From the NCBI GenBank assembly GCA_977006965.1, contig OZ345377.1, positions 1,860,001 to 1,924,000 on the forward strand: a stretch of 64,000 nucleotides of DNA. Direction: 5' to 3'. The number at the start of each line of letters is the position of its first letter. Position 1 is the stretch's first letter. Of this stretch, positions 43,261 through 55,246 are shown piece after piece. The notes under the pieces are model-generated. The model worked only from the letters and a program-made list of their open reading frames with translations. It had not been told where the DNA came from and made no database searches. Source of the stretch: Phymatolithon calcareum. Its lineage: Eukaryota > Rhodophyta > Florideophyceae > Hapalidiales. Made by a program: the position numbers and the translations under genes.

Positions 43261-43566
43261 AATAATAATGAATTTTTTTGCAACTGCTTAGTTGTTTAGA
43301 TCAACAAAACTCACTCATGCTCTGAAAAACTGCACACATAACATTCCTAAAACCCTAATGATACGACGAACGTAGATTAAAATGGTGCTGGGGCTCAATA
43401 ACAGCGGTCAATACTCCGAAAGGTGGATTTTAAGACCCGAAATGGACTATCATTGAATTATTTTAACAATAAAATCTGCAAGAAGTATCCAAAAAATAAG
43501 AATGACCCAAACAGGACAGGTTTGTCCAGAAAAGGATGTGCAGTACGAGAGGGTTAACACTCCTAA

Positions 43567-43808
43567 GACTTTTTTTAATTCGAGTTTATTTTAAAGCCCC
43601 ACAGACTTCCGAAGATATGGGCGAGGCTTCCTCTGATGCTACCTACCTTTGTGCAGCTCACGAAACGCCCACGAGAATGGCGGACGGGAAAGCTCAAGTT
43701 TTAAAGTAATTCTATCTCAGTCCTCTACGGGATTGTTGGTGCTTGGGCTCGGCCGCTTTTTGCCTTGCCTTCTGCGAATCAATACAGGCCTTCTTCGTTC
43801 TCCATGAG
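43567..43808 (-). mobile_element. LINE-B 3' fragment
   Basis: On the plus strand it starts with a T-run and TTCGAGTTTATTTTAAAGCCC, then matches the LINE-B 3' region at 49.2-49.4 kb up to the final codons ENEEGLY. No clear target duplication was found. Confidence 0.75.
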
Positions 43809-43814
43809 ACACTG

Positions 43815-44310
43815 TGGTCTCCATAGGAAGGAAAAAGCGGACGAGCTTGCTCGACGAGGCATTACGTAGTCAAGTCTGGTGGCACATCTAAATATACCCT
43901 TAATCTTAGAAGCTGCGCAGTCCATCATCAAACCGCAGCATTCGACAATGCTAAGGAGAAGGCAGTTCCTACCCCCAGGGGTCAATATAAGCCACAGGCG
44001 TGCTAAAACCAACCTTTATCAGCTTGCTCCAGATTTTTGCTCACTCGTGGCAGGTTTTCAAGATGGTTCGTTTGATTACGGCCCTATATGCAAGGCCTGC
44101 TCAGTGGGAATCAAGGAGACCGTTGAGCATCTACTCCTACCCTGTAGTGGACGCACTGTATCAAGACGCCAGACTGTTGGTAGAGTTGGCACCAAGACGG
44201 TAGAGGAAATTTGCAATGAGAAACCGCTCGAAGTACTTAAATTCGTGAACAGTGAGGGGCTGTTTGGAAACATCCCCAGGCACTAACTTTTCTGCAAAAA
44301 AAGAAAGAAA
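43815..44310 (+). mobile_element. LINE-D 3' fragment with CCHC-like tail
   Basis: It encodes CKACSVGIKETVEHLLLPC, a C-x2-C-x9-H-x4-C motif typical of the C terminus of non-LTR reverse transcriptase proteins, then EICNEKPLEVLKFVN. It ends with an A-rich AAAAAAAGAAAGAAAG tail. Related pieces are at 45063-45300 (-) and 59030-59265 (+). Confidence 0.65.
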
Positions 44311-44663
44311 GAAGCTGTCCAGCATCAGTTTCTCATCCTTCAGAAGTTTGAGTGTGGATAGGGATATCTAGATGCATGGCTCTTTTAAGGTTTTTGTACT
44401 CGACAATTAAATTTATGCCAGGAGACGGAGCGTCCACCTCAATATAGAATCAGGTGCTGTGCAATTTGTTTGCAACCAGAATTACAGGCTTTGCACAATG
44501 AAAAACACAATTTTGTATCTCTGCTGCATCCGCGCTTGAAGGCGCCCACAATGCGGTTGAAATCTCCAAGCAGTTGGTGCAAGATCACCTCTGCTCTTCT
44601 CTGTGATATGGGCAGATCTCAGGACTGTGCCAGAATGGCGACAGGTTCAGTTTAAAAAGACAG

Positions 44664-46019
44664 ACGGCCATTAGCCTCAATGATTCTGACCCGAGCCTTT
44701 GTCTGAACATGTTTGCCGATGACGTCATACGAATGGCAAGAAAAGAAGAAGAATTACAGAAAATGCTACAGGAATGCTCCGAATGGGCACGGGTCTATCG
44801 GATGGCGTGGTCGACCCGAAAATGTTCAGTCATACTCCCACGTCGAAGGGATGGAAAACCCATCATACTGGTAGACGAGGAAGTTGAAATACGACGCACT
44901 GCAGTCTATCTCGAGACAACATTTGACGGGAACGGTATTCGTGACGACAAGCTTCTGGAGCAATTCAAAAGCGCAAGCGCCAAAGTACGACTCATGAGCA
45001 ACCTAGGAATGACAAGAAGAGGATATAGCACCGAAAAGAGTATCAGGCTCTTCAAAGCCTTTCTTTCTTTACTGCAGAAGACGTTAACTAGAGTTAACAT
45101 CAGGGGTTGTCAAGCAACCCCTCATTGTTAACGAATTTGAGTACTTCAAGCGGTTTCTCCCTACATAATTCCTCTACCGTTTTAGGGCCTACGCTACCAA
45201 TAGTCTGCCGTCTTGATAAGCACGCCCACTACAGCGAAGAATTAAGTGATCAACAGTTGCTTTGGTTCCACCTGGACAGGCCTTGCACATGGGGTCGTAT
45301 TTCAAAGCTTTTATCAGGCCAGTGTACTCGTACACTGCGCATATAACACCCGACACAATCGGCGTATCGAAAGCAGCAGTGAAAATTCAGAAGCACATTG
45401 CAACGTTACTATTCGGGAAGTGGGCAGCGCGGCACTGGAGAAGACTAATGAAACTGTGCCAAATAGAGCCATGGGGGTTTCGCCGACAGCACCTGCTCGG
45501 GAAGCTAAGACGACGATTAAGCAGTATTGTGGAGGAGACAGATGACACAGGGGCAGAGCTAGAACTCGAAACTCTCGACTGTATACGGGAATCACGACAG
45601 CAGACATTCAAGATAGATCTGGCCTTCGGCGAGTATGGGTACAGCAAGAAGAGCTCCGCATCAGGAAAATTACGTTCGCCAAGAATCGTATACCGCACCA
45701 AGCAGTGAGGATGAAAGAAAGCAGGTACAGAATTCTTTGTGCAAGGTGGTTTGTAGGCCATTTTCCGAGAAACTCACCGAAGTTAATTTAAGAAATGGGC
45801 AGTCAAGGATCATGGGCAGTTGGAACACTCAACAGAATCCTGAAGAAGCCTTCATGGACCCCGGCAGAAGAGATTGACGTGGCTAGAGCCATTGATGTGA
45901 TTCTATGTATTTCCGATTAAGGAAGCTGAATTTTCAATGGTAATAGAATATGCCTAGAAAGGTGCCGACTTTCCTCCAGTTGGGACACATGGTACCTTCT
46001 CAATAAATCCAATTAATTA
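44664..46019 (+). mobile_element. LINE-C copy with reverse transcriptase remnant
   Basis: It is flanked by a perfect 15-bp duplication AGTTTAAAAAGACAG (44649-44663, 46020-46034). It starts within reverse transcriptase (LCLNMFADDVIRMARKEEEL, the FADD site) and continues through the thumb (VYLETTFDGNG, STEKSIRLFKAF), is interrupted by a LINE-D stub, then resumes with RPVYSYTAHITPDT to the tail LCKVVCRPFSE-like and the LINE-C 3' end. A shifted frame there reads ARWFVGHFPRN. The element is dead. Confidence 0.88.
45063..45300 (-). mobile_element. LINE-D stub nested in LINE-C (238 bp)
   Basis: It is flanked by TTCAAAGCYTTT (45051-45062, 45301-45312; one mismatch). Its minus strand matches the 44.1-44.3 kb LINE-D tail and ends GTTAACGTCTTCTGCAGTAA. 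Removing it restores the LINE-C reading through SIRLFKAF. Confidence 0.8.
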
Positions 46020-46034
46020 AGTTTAAAAAGACAG

Positions 46035-46900
46035 GATAATGATTGATCTCGATGCTTTGATGTCAGATGAACCTTCTAGTGATCTGGCAGGCTTTTTGAG
46101 CGGATACCCCGTCTTGGTAACTCATCGACAGCATTTTTTCTTGGGATTCCGCAGTAACTTGTAATCCATATTTGTTCAAATAAACCTCTTTGGACATCAG
46201 AATATGGACAACCGCGAAGGTATGGGAGATATGTAAGGATTTACTAATGCTCCCAACGGGGATATGTGATGTTGTAATGTACGCGTTGGTTTGTGCGTCG
46301 TTAAGTGTGTGCCGCGAAGGAAAAATCAAGGGAACCTCGCACAGTAGACACGTCTGTGCGGGTTCGTTTATTCGGAAACACTATTGCTTAGACGTCTTCT
46401 TCTTGTGTTTTGGGAGTACCGTTGTTGGTGTTAGGAGATTATAAAGAATTGTGATCTTTCGGTATATGATAGACGTTGGAAATGAGGACCTAACTGGTCC
46501 TTACAATGTTTTATTTTGAAAGCTCCCCGAGGGACGAGTGCGTCCGCACTACCAGTCTGGAGAAGTCCGCAGTTCCAGTCCTAAATATATTGACTGGTAC
46601 TGGTACTTAGGACGCGGCATTGGCCCATGAGGGATGCTGTGTGCATCTATGGGACATTTTTTCTCATAACGATTTCGAGTTTTCGGAAGTGGAATTGCTT
46701 TTCATCCAAACTTTTGGTGATGTTTCAAGTTTTTGCTCAAAAGTGTGTGAAAACATCTGATGCGAAAGTTTGCAAATCAACCCTGCACGTGGAATCAGCC
46801 ACTTTCAACCTATGCCGTGTTCTCGTATCCAGTCCACGAAATAATGACTGGTAATGAGAACTTTTTCACTGGGTCTATGGCGCGATTTTGATGAATTCTC
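46035..46900. other. Unassigned repeat-rich region
   Basis: 866 bp with no gene recognised. A LINE-A-like 3' terminus (TTTATTTTGAAAGCTCCC) is visible near 46510. Confidence 0.4.
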
Positions 46901-48705
46901 AGGAAGGCCCCTCTCCCAACACCTCAATTTGAGTAGCAGGGCCGCTTCTCACTCTCCCATGGAAGGAAACCAGAGGCGATTTTTGTAGTCCACTGAATCG
47001 TGTCGCAGCAACAACAAAGAAACTCTTCGTCAGACAGAATTCCGTCAAAACCTCTTGGCACTAGGAAAGTATAAAAATCTACCTTTCTTCTTAAGCAATC
47101 TTCCCTGTCGGTCACACTCTATGCTCCTAAAATCTTCTTAATTCGAATTTCTCTTCCCGTGAAGGTCAGAGTGAGGTTTTTTGCATGTACATTCAGTCTT
47201 GGTCCATTTTCGTGGATCGTAGTGATGGTTGGAGCACTATCAAAGCACCGCTGAGTATACAGAAGTGTATTCAGATATACAAGGCACTAGTACAGCCACG
47301 CTGGGAGTACACAATGCACTTAACGCCCTGGACAGAAGACGTACAAAATGCCGTCAAAAAAGTAGAAGCAACATTCTTCAATCAAGTTTTCGGGCCACTG
47401 GCCCGAAGAAGGACGGATAGGCTCCGTCTCCTGTGCCGGATCCAGGCGGCCGCACATAGACGAGAAATGTTGGCCTTCAAAATGCTGAGAAGGAACAAGG
47501 CGAAAGAACGTATGTATTCAAATGAAGTGCCCGAAAGAAGAAACAACCATGAATGGCAGTACACGAGGAAAGATATCGCCACGATGGAGACCAGAGAGCC
47601 GTTCGGTGAAGCTGTAAAGCATATCCAAACAAACCAGTCTTCACAAACACTTCGATCGAAATTTCTGGAAATGGAAGGAGACCGCCCAGAATCGAAGCGG
47701 AAAAGAAAGATACCATACGAGAAGACAAGAGAATTGCCAGCAATACTCAAGTTCCCCAAGGTGAAGCACAGACAACTCGCGCTGCAGTATGCCTGTGGCA
47801 GATTCCCACAGATGTCAACAACAAGTATGACTGAAGAATTCGGCACCAGAGCCAGAGAGCATATGGAGACCCTTAAACGCACGCTAGCAGGGTACGAACT
47901 CGAAGGAGAAGAACGACTGGAAACAGAAAAGGCGCTAGATGAGCTCTTACTATTTAGCAAGACACTCATAGAACGCATGGAGAACGAAGAAGGCCTGTAT
48001 TAATCCGCAGAATGCAAGGCAAAAAGTGGTCGAGTCCAAGCACCAACAATCCCGTAGAGGACTGAGATAGGACTACTTTGAGTCCTGAGTTTTCCCGTCC
48101 GCCATACTGGTGAACGTTTCGTAAGCTGCACAAAGGTAGGTAGCATCATAGGAAGCCTTGCCCATATCTTCGGAAGTCTGTGGGGCTTTTAAATAAACTT
48201 GAACGGAAAAAAACTATCAAACCACCGGTTCCAAAGTATGTCGCCAAGGTTGATTTCCTCCACAGAGGGACTCCATTGAAAACCACTCTTAGGCACCTCA
48301 GACGCACGTTTCTGCCTCTTATATGTAGCGCTCCTGGTAGCTTTTTCGGCTTCTCTATGGGGATTTTTAATATCCGCCCTTCTCACTCTTTCCGACATTT
48401 AACAGTTTCCTCTACTCGGCGCTTCTTCGACACCTTGCCGTCTTCCGCTTGGTTTAACGCCCCTTTAAGGTCCTCCTCTTCTTTGAGATACGCGATACAC
48501 TTTAATTCGTCTTCTAAATCCTCTTCTCTTCCAGGTTCTTCTTCCGTCTATCTAGGCTCAAAGCGAAGCTTTTAGTCTGGTGCGCTCTCTCCATCCTCGG
48601 ACAGGCGAGTCTGCAAATCACGCGTATCCGCTCTCTTCTTTGTCGGCATATTTTTCAAATACGTACTTGTAGAAAAGACCCTCTGCTGCTTCGATCGCTG
48701 CATGC
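46900..48705 (-). mobile_element. LINE-A copy 3, split by LINE-E and LINE-B insertions
   Basis: LINE-A pieces at about 46900-46965, 47100-47249 and 48213-48705 align consecutively with copy 1 on the minus strand. The middle gap is filled first by LINE-E sequence (about 46966-47095, plus), then by the LINE-B insertion (47250-48212, plus). Confidence 0.7.
47250..48212 (+). mobile_element. LINE-B copy with intact C-terminal frame
   Basis: A 14-bp duplication ACTATCAAASCACC (47236-47249, 48213-48226; one mismatch) flanks it. The frame is open to the stop at 48001-48003 and encodes the region after reverse transcriptase: YKALVQPRWEYTMHLTPW, LCRIQAAAHRREMLAFKMLR, KHRQLALQYACGRFPQMS and ERMENEEGLY. 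The 3' end is GGGGCTTTTAAATAAACTTG followed by an A-rich tail. It is 5'-truncated, with no disabling change in the part retained. Confidence 0.88.
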
Positions 48706-48719
48706 TGACAACGAGGACA

Positions 48720-49152
48720 TGTAATGCTTTATTTAAAAGCTCCCAACGCCTCACCTAGGAATAACAGGGCTTGCTTTCCGAACCTTTTTCTAATGTCACG
48801 TAGTCTGGTCACTCATGGCCTCCTTAATTTGAATTTCTCTACTAACAAATGCACGTGTGAGTCGTTTGAACTCATCTTCCACATCAGGGCCCACCTGCGC
48901 TAATGATGAAATGCGTTGGAGCGCAACCAGCTCAGTTACCGCTGTGGTACTACAGTACTCATCCAGTACCGACTTTCTACACAATGGCGCTCTATTAAAA
49001 ATCAGCCTCAGGCATCTCCGCCGTGTCGTTCTGTCCCTTAAGCAGATGATCTCTGGTAGTTTGGTCGATTCAAAGGGAATCGTCACTGAACTTCTATTTT
49101 CTTTCCGTGCCCACATCTCGATTATTTCTCTTCTCCGGTTCTTCTTCGATAC
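48720..49152 (-). mobile_element. LINE-A copy 4, 3' part
   Basis: The plus strand starts with TTTATTTAAAAGCTCCCAA (the LINE-A terminus). The minus-strand peptide RAPLCRKSVLDEY, then ALQRISSLAQVGPDVEDEFK matches copies 1 and 2. It abuts LINE-B sequence at 49153. Confidence 0.75.
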
Positions 49153-50160
49153 TTTTTTTTTATAATTCAAGTTTATTTAAAAGCCCCACAGACTTCCGAA
49201 GATATGGGCGAGTCTTCCTCTGATGCTACCTACCTTTGTGCAGCTCAAGAAACGTCCACCAGAATGGCGGACGGGAAAACTCAGCATTCAAGGTAATCCT
49301 ATCTCAGTCCTCTACGGGGCTGTTGGTGCTTGGACTCCACCGCTTTTTGCCTTGCCTTCTGCGAATCAATACAGGCCTTCTTCGTTCTCCATGTGTGCTA
49401 TGAGTGTCTTGCTAAATAGTAAGAGCTCATCTAGTACCCTTTCTGCTTCCATTCTTTTTTCTCCTTTTAGGTCGTACCCTGCTAGTGTGCGTTCAAGGGT
49501 CTCTGGCTCTGGTGCCGAATTCTTCGACCAGACTTGTTGTTGACACCTGTGTGAATCTGCCACAGGCACACTGCAGCGCGAGTTGTCTGTGCTTCACCTT
49601 GGGGAACTTGAGTATTGCTGGCAATTCTCTTGTCTTGTCGTATGGAATCTCCTTTTCCGCTTCGATTCTAGGCGGTCTCCTTCCATTGCCAGAAATTTCG
49701 ATCGAAGTGTTTGCGAAGACTGGTTTGTTTGGATTCATTACAGCTTCACCACACGGCTCTCTGGTCTCCATCGTGGCGATATCTTTCCTCGTGTACTGCC
49801 ATTCATGGTTGTTTCTGCTTCCAGGCTCTTCATTTGAACACATTCGATCTCTCGCCTTGTTCCTTCTCAGCATTTTGAGGGCCAACATTTTTCGTCAATG
49901 TGGGGCCGTCTGGATACGGCACAGGAGACGGAGCCTGTCCGTCCGTCCTCGGGCCAGTGGTCTGAACACTTGGTTGAAGAATGATGCTTCTACTTTTTTG
50001 ACGGTATATTGTACGTCTTCTGTCCAGGGCGTTAAGTACATTGCGTACTCTCAGCGTAGCTGTACTAGCGCTTTGTATATCTGAATACACTTCTGTCTTC
50101 TTAGTCCTTTCTTGAACACTCCCAATGTACGCAACTCGTACATGGCCATCCTTGCTTTTC
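49153..50160 (-). mobile_element. LINE-B copy (about 1 kb)
   Basis: On the plus strand: a nine-base T-run with ATAATTCAAGTTTATTTAAA, then the complement of the same protein region as 47.25-48.2 kb (KHRQLALQCACGRFTQVS; LALKMLRRNKARDRM; IQIYKALVQLR at the far end). At least two frame changes disable it. Confidence 0.82.
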
Positions 50161-50164
50161 TAGG

Positions 50165-51870
50165 GGATATGTGTTGATTAATTTTAAAAGCTCCCAAGGC
50201 CTCTCTGCAAGAGTAACAGGGCCGCTTTTGCACGATTTTCTAAGCTAACGTAGTTTTACTATTCAGTATATCCTTGATTCGTATTTCTCTCCCAACAACT
50301 GCTCTAGTTAGTCGCTTACATTCATATTCAATTTCAGGACTAATCTTGGATGAAGATAGAATGCGCTGAAGCGCGACCAGCTCAATCACGGCCGTGAAAC
50401 CAAAGTATGCACCTTGTACTGATTTTCTCCAAAGAGGTTCTCTGTAGAATATCAGCTCTACCGTGAGCGTCCTAAATGGTTTCCAACCCGGGGCATCCCT
50501 TTGAAGGACGGCGACTGAAGATTGGCTATGTAGCGATATAGATGTTAAGCTTCCCCAAGGTCTGCACATTGTGCAGCTTGGGCAGCTGTTGTGACATCAA
50601 GTACCACTCGTATCTGTTAAGTCTACTGGAGCCGTAAGGATGTGGAGTTGTTTACCAGCTCTGATAAATCCCGCAATAAAAGAAAGAAGAAGAATATCAG
50701 CTTTAGGCATCGTACCCGTGTAGACCTTTCTCTTACGCAGAGAACCACCGGTAGATTGTTCGAATCAGTTGATATCTCGAGCGATCTTCCGTCTTCTTCC
50801 TTTGCCCATAACTCAATTATTTCTTTTTGTCGCCCTTTCTTTGAGACTGAGCCCTCCTCCGCTTTATCGAGAGCTTGCTGTAGATCTTCATATTTCTTGA
50901 GGCACTTTATGTCCTTGGTTGCCTCCTTAACGTCTTCATCTCTCTCAGAATACTCCTCTGCCTCATCGAGGTGCATCTTTTGTCTCACTAGACTCGCAGA
51001 GAACCTTTCTGCTCGGTGTCTTCTCCTCATGGCAGGTGGTTCTAGTCGGCACAGAACTCGTATTCTACCATCGCGGTGCTAGGCATATGTCCCAATAACA
51101 TTCTCGAAGAATAAACCTTCTGCAGATTCGATTGCTGGTTGTAATCGCTTTGTCAGTGGCGTCACGTGGAGTGCATACTCCCACTTTGGCAAAATAAGCG
51201 CCTTGAAGATTCTAATGCATGTCACAGGCTGAAAGACCCGAACATTGACTCCAATATCCCGCAGTTTGTGTATACACCCCACTGCATTTCGTACTGTTGA
51301 TAACGCCATGTCGTCTGTTACGCCTTTGTGGTTCATGGTTATCCCGAGATACGAGAGCCTCCATGCTTGATGAAGAACTGGACCCGCAATGTGGAAGGTG
51401 TGTTTCGGAAGTCCCTTGTATTTAAGGATCTCGTTCTTTCCTGGCTTTGTGTTCCAGCTCATACCATTTTCCTTCGCCCAGGTCGTCGCTATATCAAACA
51501 GCTTCTGCATTCCTTCTCCATCCTTAGATTGCAGCTGGACATCGTCAGCGAACAGTTGCGCTGGATTATCAGAGACGTCGCTGTGGACCTTGGAGACCGC
51601 TTCTGCGAATGTGTCCATGAAGATGTTGCACAGGCACGGATTCAGTGGGGACCCTTGAAGTACTCCTCGATCGATAATGCACAATGTTCTTGTATCATCG
51701 CCTGCTGAGGTAACTCACGAGGGTTTCAGAAGATATGCCACCATCCTTGTTATTTCGTCGGGTAGCTTCTGCTCGAGTCTTTTCATGAGGATATCTCGTG
51801 GTACCCTGTCATATGCTGCAGAGAGGTCAAGAACCGCGACAAAAGGATGTCCATCGACCCACGACGGTCG
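50165..51870 (-). mobile_element. LINE-A copy 2
   Basis: From 51870 on the minus strand: DLSAAYDRVPRDIL, GVLQGSPLNPCL, QLFADDVQLQSKDG (FADD site), SYLGITMNHKGVTDDMAL, ALILPKWEYALHVTPL, then the C-terminal region. Stops occur near 51.72 and 51.08 kb. A SINE-2 copy interrupts the part near the 3' end. The terminus is GGGAGCTTTTAAAATTAATC. Confidence 0.85.
50458..50690 (+). mobile_element. SINE-2 copy (233 bp) inside LINE-A copy 2
   Basis: It is flanked by perfect 12-bp repeats AGAATATCAGCT (50446-50457, 50691-50702). The head holds a degenerate B-box-like GGTTTCCAACCC (about 50480) and the tail is GCAATAAAAGAAAGAAG. There is no coding capacity. A second copy lies at 58205-58437 (-). Confidence 0.78.
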
Positions 51871-53098
51871 AAGATATGGGCAAAATGACATGGAAACATT
51901 GGGCTCTCATGGAGCATCAGATGCTCCGTAAGACCCCAGAGTTTCCGTTTCATTTTCCCCAACCTTCGTGATTTTCTGTCAGTAGTAGCGATGCAGCTTC
52001 AACTATTGATGAACATTTCTCTTCACATGCACTTTCGTGAGCCGCTTGCACTCATGCTCAATATCATGACTCATCTTTGATGAAGACAAAATGCATTCCA
52101 GCGCTACCAGTTCTATCACCGCTATGACTCATTGAGCAGATACGACATATCGCAGTCAGAGACAAGACGGCAGTCGTTCCACACTTTCTGTGGCAGCAGA
52201 GGAAAAATGCAGAGGCACGAAGCAGACCATCACGATCGGCGTACGATGATCTCTCTATAAGCTCCACAGAGACATCCAATCCAGTTCGTAGCAATCATCG
52301 GAAGTACAATTTCTGCCACGGCCATAGGACAGCGACAAACTGTTTATGCATGTGTTCTCCATAGACTTCAAGCATTCGCTGATGTTTCGAGTACTCTACG
52401 GACGAGCTGCATGTTTGATGAAGTCAGACTCTCGTCTTGTCCTCGTTCTAAATGTGTAAGGCTTGCTTTTCTTCACACGCTTCGCCCTTTTTAGGGCACC
52501 ACAGTGAAAAGGACAAGCACTTCTGTCAATCAGGTCTTTTCGCACCTGTTTTTTGATTCATTTTTCTAGATTGTGTTGGACTGACTTTTGTTTTCTGTAC
52601 TTATTGATTCTTGATACTTGATTCTTGATTTTTCTTTGATGTCGACGGCTCTTCGACATCTTGAAGAATCCGGTGCTCGACATGAAGCTGCACGTCGCCA
52701 GCGAACAGTAATAGTTTCTGAGAGCTTTCTTGTGACGTGGGCAGGGACCTCCGGAAACGAGGTTGAAAACGGGATCTAATAAATAAACATCGGTCTCCAG
52801 AAGATGACCCAGATCACTTCCATACTTTTCCCGCTTTTCACAAAGCAAAGCTACGAGCAGGGCACACAAATTTTCGAGAACACCTAGGCCCATCAGGATA
52901 GAGCTTGCCGAAGGTGAACTTTGCAGGCTACCAGCACGGCGTAGCATAATCAATGGATGACCAAGCAACTAAGAACAAGGGAAAAAGAGCAAAAATAGGG
53001 CACTCACCAGATGATTTTAGATTTAAATCTGTAAAGGAAAACGGGCAACAAACTAGGTCTGATCAATTATTACCAAGGCAAAAATCCTAATAGGCAAT
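51871..53098. other. 1.2-kb region, no gene recognised
   Basis: It contains decayed LINE-like sequence at the left end (ACGAGGATATCTC context and a VEDEC-type tail near 52.05-52.15 kb). A 136-codon frame at 52558-52968 (-) has a Lys/Arg-rich C terminus but no known family, and could be a hypothetical gene. Confidence 0.4.
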
Positions 53099-54415
53099 TC
53101 ACGCCATCATTGAACCTCCCCCAGGAAGAATGCTAACAAAGAAGTCTGCTCCATTATGTAAAGAGGATGTAAAGAGGCCAAACTTGCTGTATATGCCACG
53201 CAGAGGAGAGAGCATTGCATGCGCAGCGTCCGGATGCACAGCTGTGGTGTACGTCGATGATCGGATCCCATTGACCGCAATGTCCCCATGAACAGTCTGA
53301 GGGTTGTATAGACCTGTCATGGAAGAAATACCAACAGAGGAAACTGCAAGGCTCTCGCCGGCCGCCGACTGCACGAAATCGCCGACATGAACGGAACTTG
53401 CAGGGACCAGAGCGCCGTTGACGTACAGATAATGCCCATGTGTAAGAGCAAGGGTAGCACCACAGCTTGTCTTAATTGTCACAAAGTCGTAATTAACATT
53501 GCTCAGCTTGTGGGTGAACATGAACACTTCTGAGAAGACGCCTTCCGAAACCTTCACTTGATCTCCAATCTCCACCTCGCTCATCTCCTTGATGGAACCA
53601 TCTTCCAGCTCCACAGTGGCGGACGCCGGGAAGCAGGCGCGACCGCTTGAATTGCGGACTGGGAGAGAACTCGGTTCCGGTCCCAGCGAGTCAGTGATTA
53701 AGTCTGGACTTGCCTCGGGGCTACTTTCGGCCAACTGGACGTCTGCCGGCGGCAGATCTTGGTTGACGGCCGGAGGAGCGGGTTTGACGAATGGAAGACC
53801 GGCCTTCTTGGCGCGATCGAAGGAGGGACTGGTGGTGTCGATGTAGGCGCATGCCTGCTTGAGGGACGGGATGTACGAGACCATCCATCTCTCACCCGAC
53901 ACAGAGACAAGGTCCGGAATATTCAGTCCCACTTTGAGGAGCGAAGGCTTAAACGAATCGATTTCCTTAATATACGCGTAGTACGCCGGAGCAGCAGCTT
54001 TGTAGTCCCCACACATACGGCGCCTTGTGTCAAAGCCAGCGGTGAACACCCTGTCCCAGGCGAAGTCGGAGAGTTGCAGAAAGTTGGCAGCGGGGGCATT
54101 GAGTCGACCGAGTTCGTCCTGGCTCAACAGCACGAGGGCTCCGCCTGAACATATGGCGCCATCCGCAACAATATTGGAGAAGTTGAGGGAGGCTTCGATA
54201 CCAATATTCGGACGTTTACCGAAAAGCGGGGGGAAGTCCTTCTCACCATGAGTGATGTTTTGCGGGCAGGAACTGCCTTCGGTTTCGGCAACAAGAATGA
54301 AGCGTTTCGAACCGATGCCCTTTGCGGATTTCGTTTGTCGAGATACTTGTAGCACGGCCGCGCTATGCACGACGGCCGCAAAGGCGAGCAAGAGTGCGCT
54401 GGAGGCGAAGCGCAT
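53099..54415 (-). CDS. Secreted four-cysteine protein with C-terminal Hint domain (copy 1)
   Basis: 438 residues. The signal peptide is at 1-19 (MRFASSALLLAFAAVVHSA). An N-terminal domain of about 165 residues that I do not recognise has four cysteines (50, 89, 135, 189) and two N-glycosylation sequons (N53-I-T, N78-F-S). A Pro/Ser/Glu-rich linker (211-258) leads to a hedgehog-type Hint domain from Cys261 (CFPASATVEL) with ALTHGHYLYV, giving Thr325 and His328 as the TxxH pair. In Hint domains this Cys makes the thioester and the Thr/His assist cleavage, so self-cleavage releasing the N-domain is expected. No Hedgehog signalling domain or sterol-recognition region is evident. I start at the ATG at 54415, which puts the signal peptide first; the open frame extends 23 codons further. 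It is divergent from copy 2. Confidence 0.85.
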   Translation of the reverse strand: MRFASSALLLAFAAVVHSAAVLQVSRQTKSAKGIGSKRFILVAETEGSSCPQNITHGEKDFPPLFGKRPNIGIEASLNFSNIVADGAICSGGALVLLSQDELGRLNAPAANFLQLSDFAWDRVFTAGFDTRRRMCGDYKAAAPAYYAYIKEIDSFKPSLLKVGLNIPDLVSVSGERWMVSYIPSLKQACAYIDTTSPSFDRAKKAGLPFVKPAPPAVNQDLPPADVQLAESSPEASPDLITDSLGPEPSSLPVRNSSGRACFPASATVELEDGSIKEMSEVEIGDQVKVSEGVFSEVFMFTHKLSNVNYDFVTIKTSCGATLALTHGHYLYVNGALVPASSVHVGDFVQSAAGESLAVSSVGISSMTGLYNPQTVHGDIAVNGIRSSTYTTAVHPDAAHAMLSPLRGIYSKFGLFTSSLHNGADFFVSILPGGGSMMA

Positions 54416-55246
54416 TGTGAGACGGTGAAATCGGGTGCAGGACCCTTCCTCGGTGTGGTCCCCCTCCCCGAATACTGGAGGCAAACTCTCCTTTTTCTAG
54501 AAACATCGGCCCTCTTGTTTCGCAGGGTTTTGGGTTGTAATTGGAGTGGTGAGAGACTTTTCAAATCGCGTGAACGTTTGATATAATCAACGGCAACGAC
54601 CCACAAACGGTTGTCATCAAAAAACTCGAGCTTGGAGTTTGTGATCAAGAGTTTGCAATAACTATTCCCTAGAACTTACGTTTTCTGTAGTGGTACTTAG
54701 TATACTGCTGGACGCCAATCGTTCCCCTCTTGGGGATATCCCTTCGTAACCCCAAGATCCCTTACAACCACCCATGACGTAGATTTCGGTACGAGGAAAT
54801 TCGCTAAATGGCCACCAAAAGCTTTAAAAATTCTCTAAACAGACAGCCTAGCCAAACCTAATTCCCCACCCCGAGCATACTCACCCTAGCCAAACCTACT
54901 AATCACCCGTTTCTCAATGCACTCTTTGCGACGTTATTTTCCGTTTCTCCCTCCAAAAAACGAAACTGTCAGCGCTCCACGAAACGGATGGGTAGTTTTG
55001 GATAAGATAGGATGTCTATTTAGCGAATTTTTCCACTTTTGGTGACCATTTAGCGAATTTCCTCATTTCGGTACAGTACCCAGTGCTGCTGTGCAGCGAC
55101 TCTCGTCCTTCGTATGGCCAACTTGCGTGAGCGCATCAGACATGCTATGGGTAGCAAAGTGTCACTACTCTTCAGTACGCAAAGTTTGTAGGTAGACGAA
55201 AACAAGTGGATACTGTTGAACGGTTTGCACCCTACTGACCACTACA

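Noticed and set aside
52558-52968. 136-codon frame as a conserved protein
   Set aside because: No family resemblance; kept only as a remark under the spacer.
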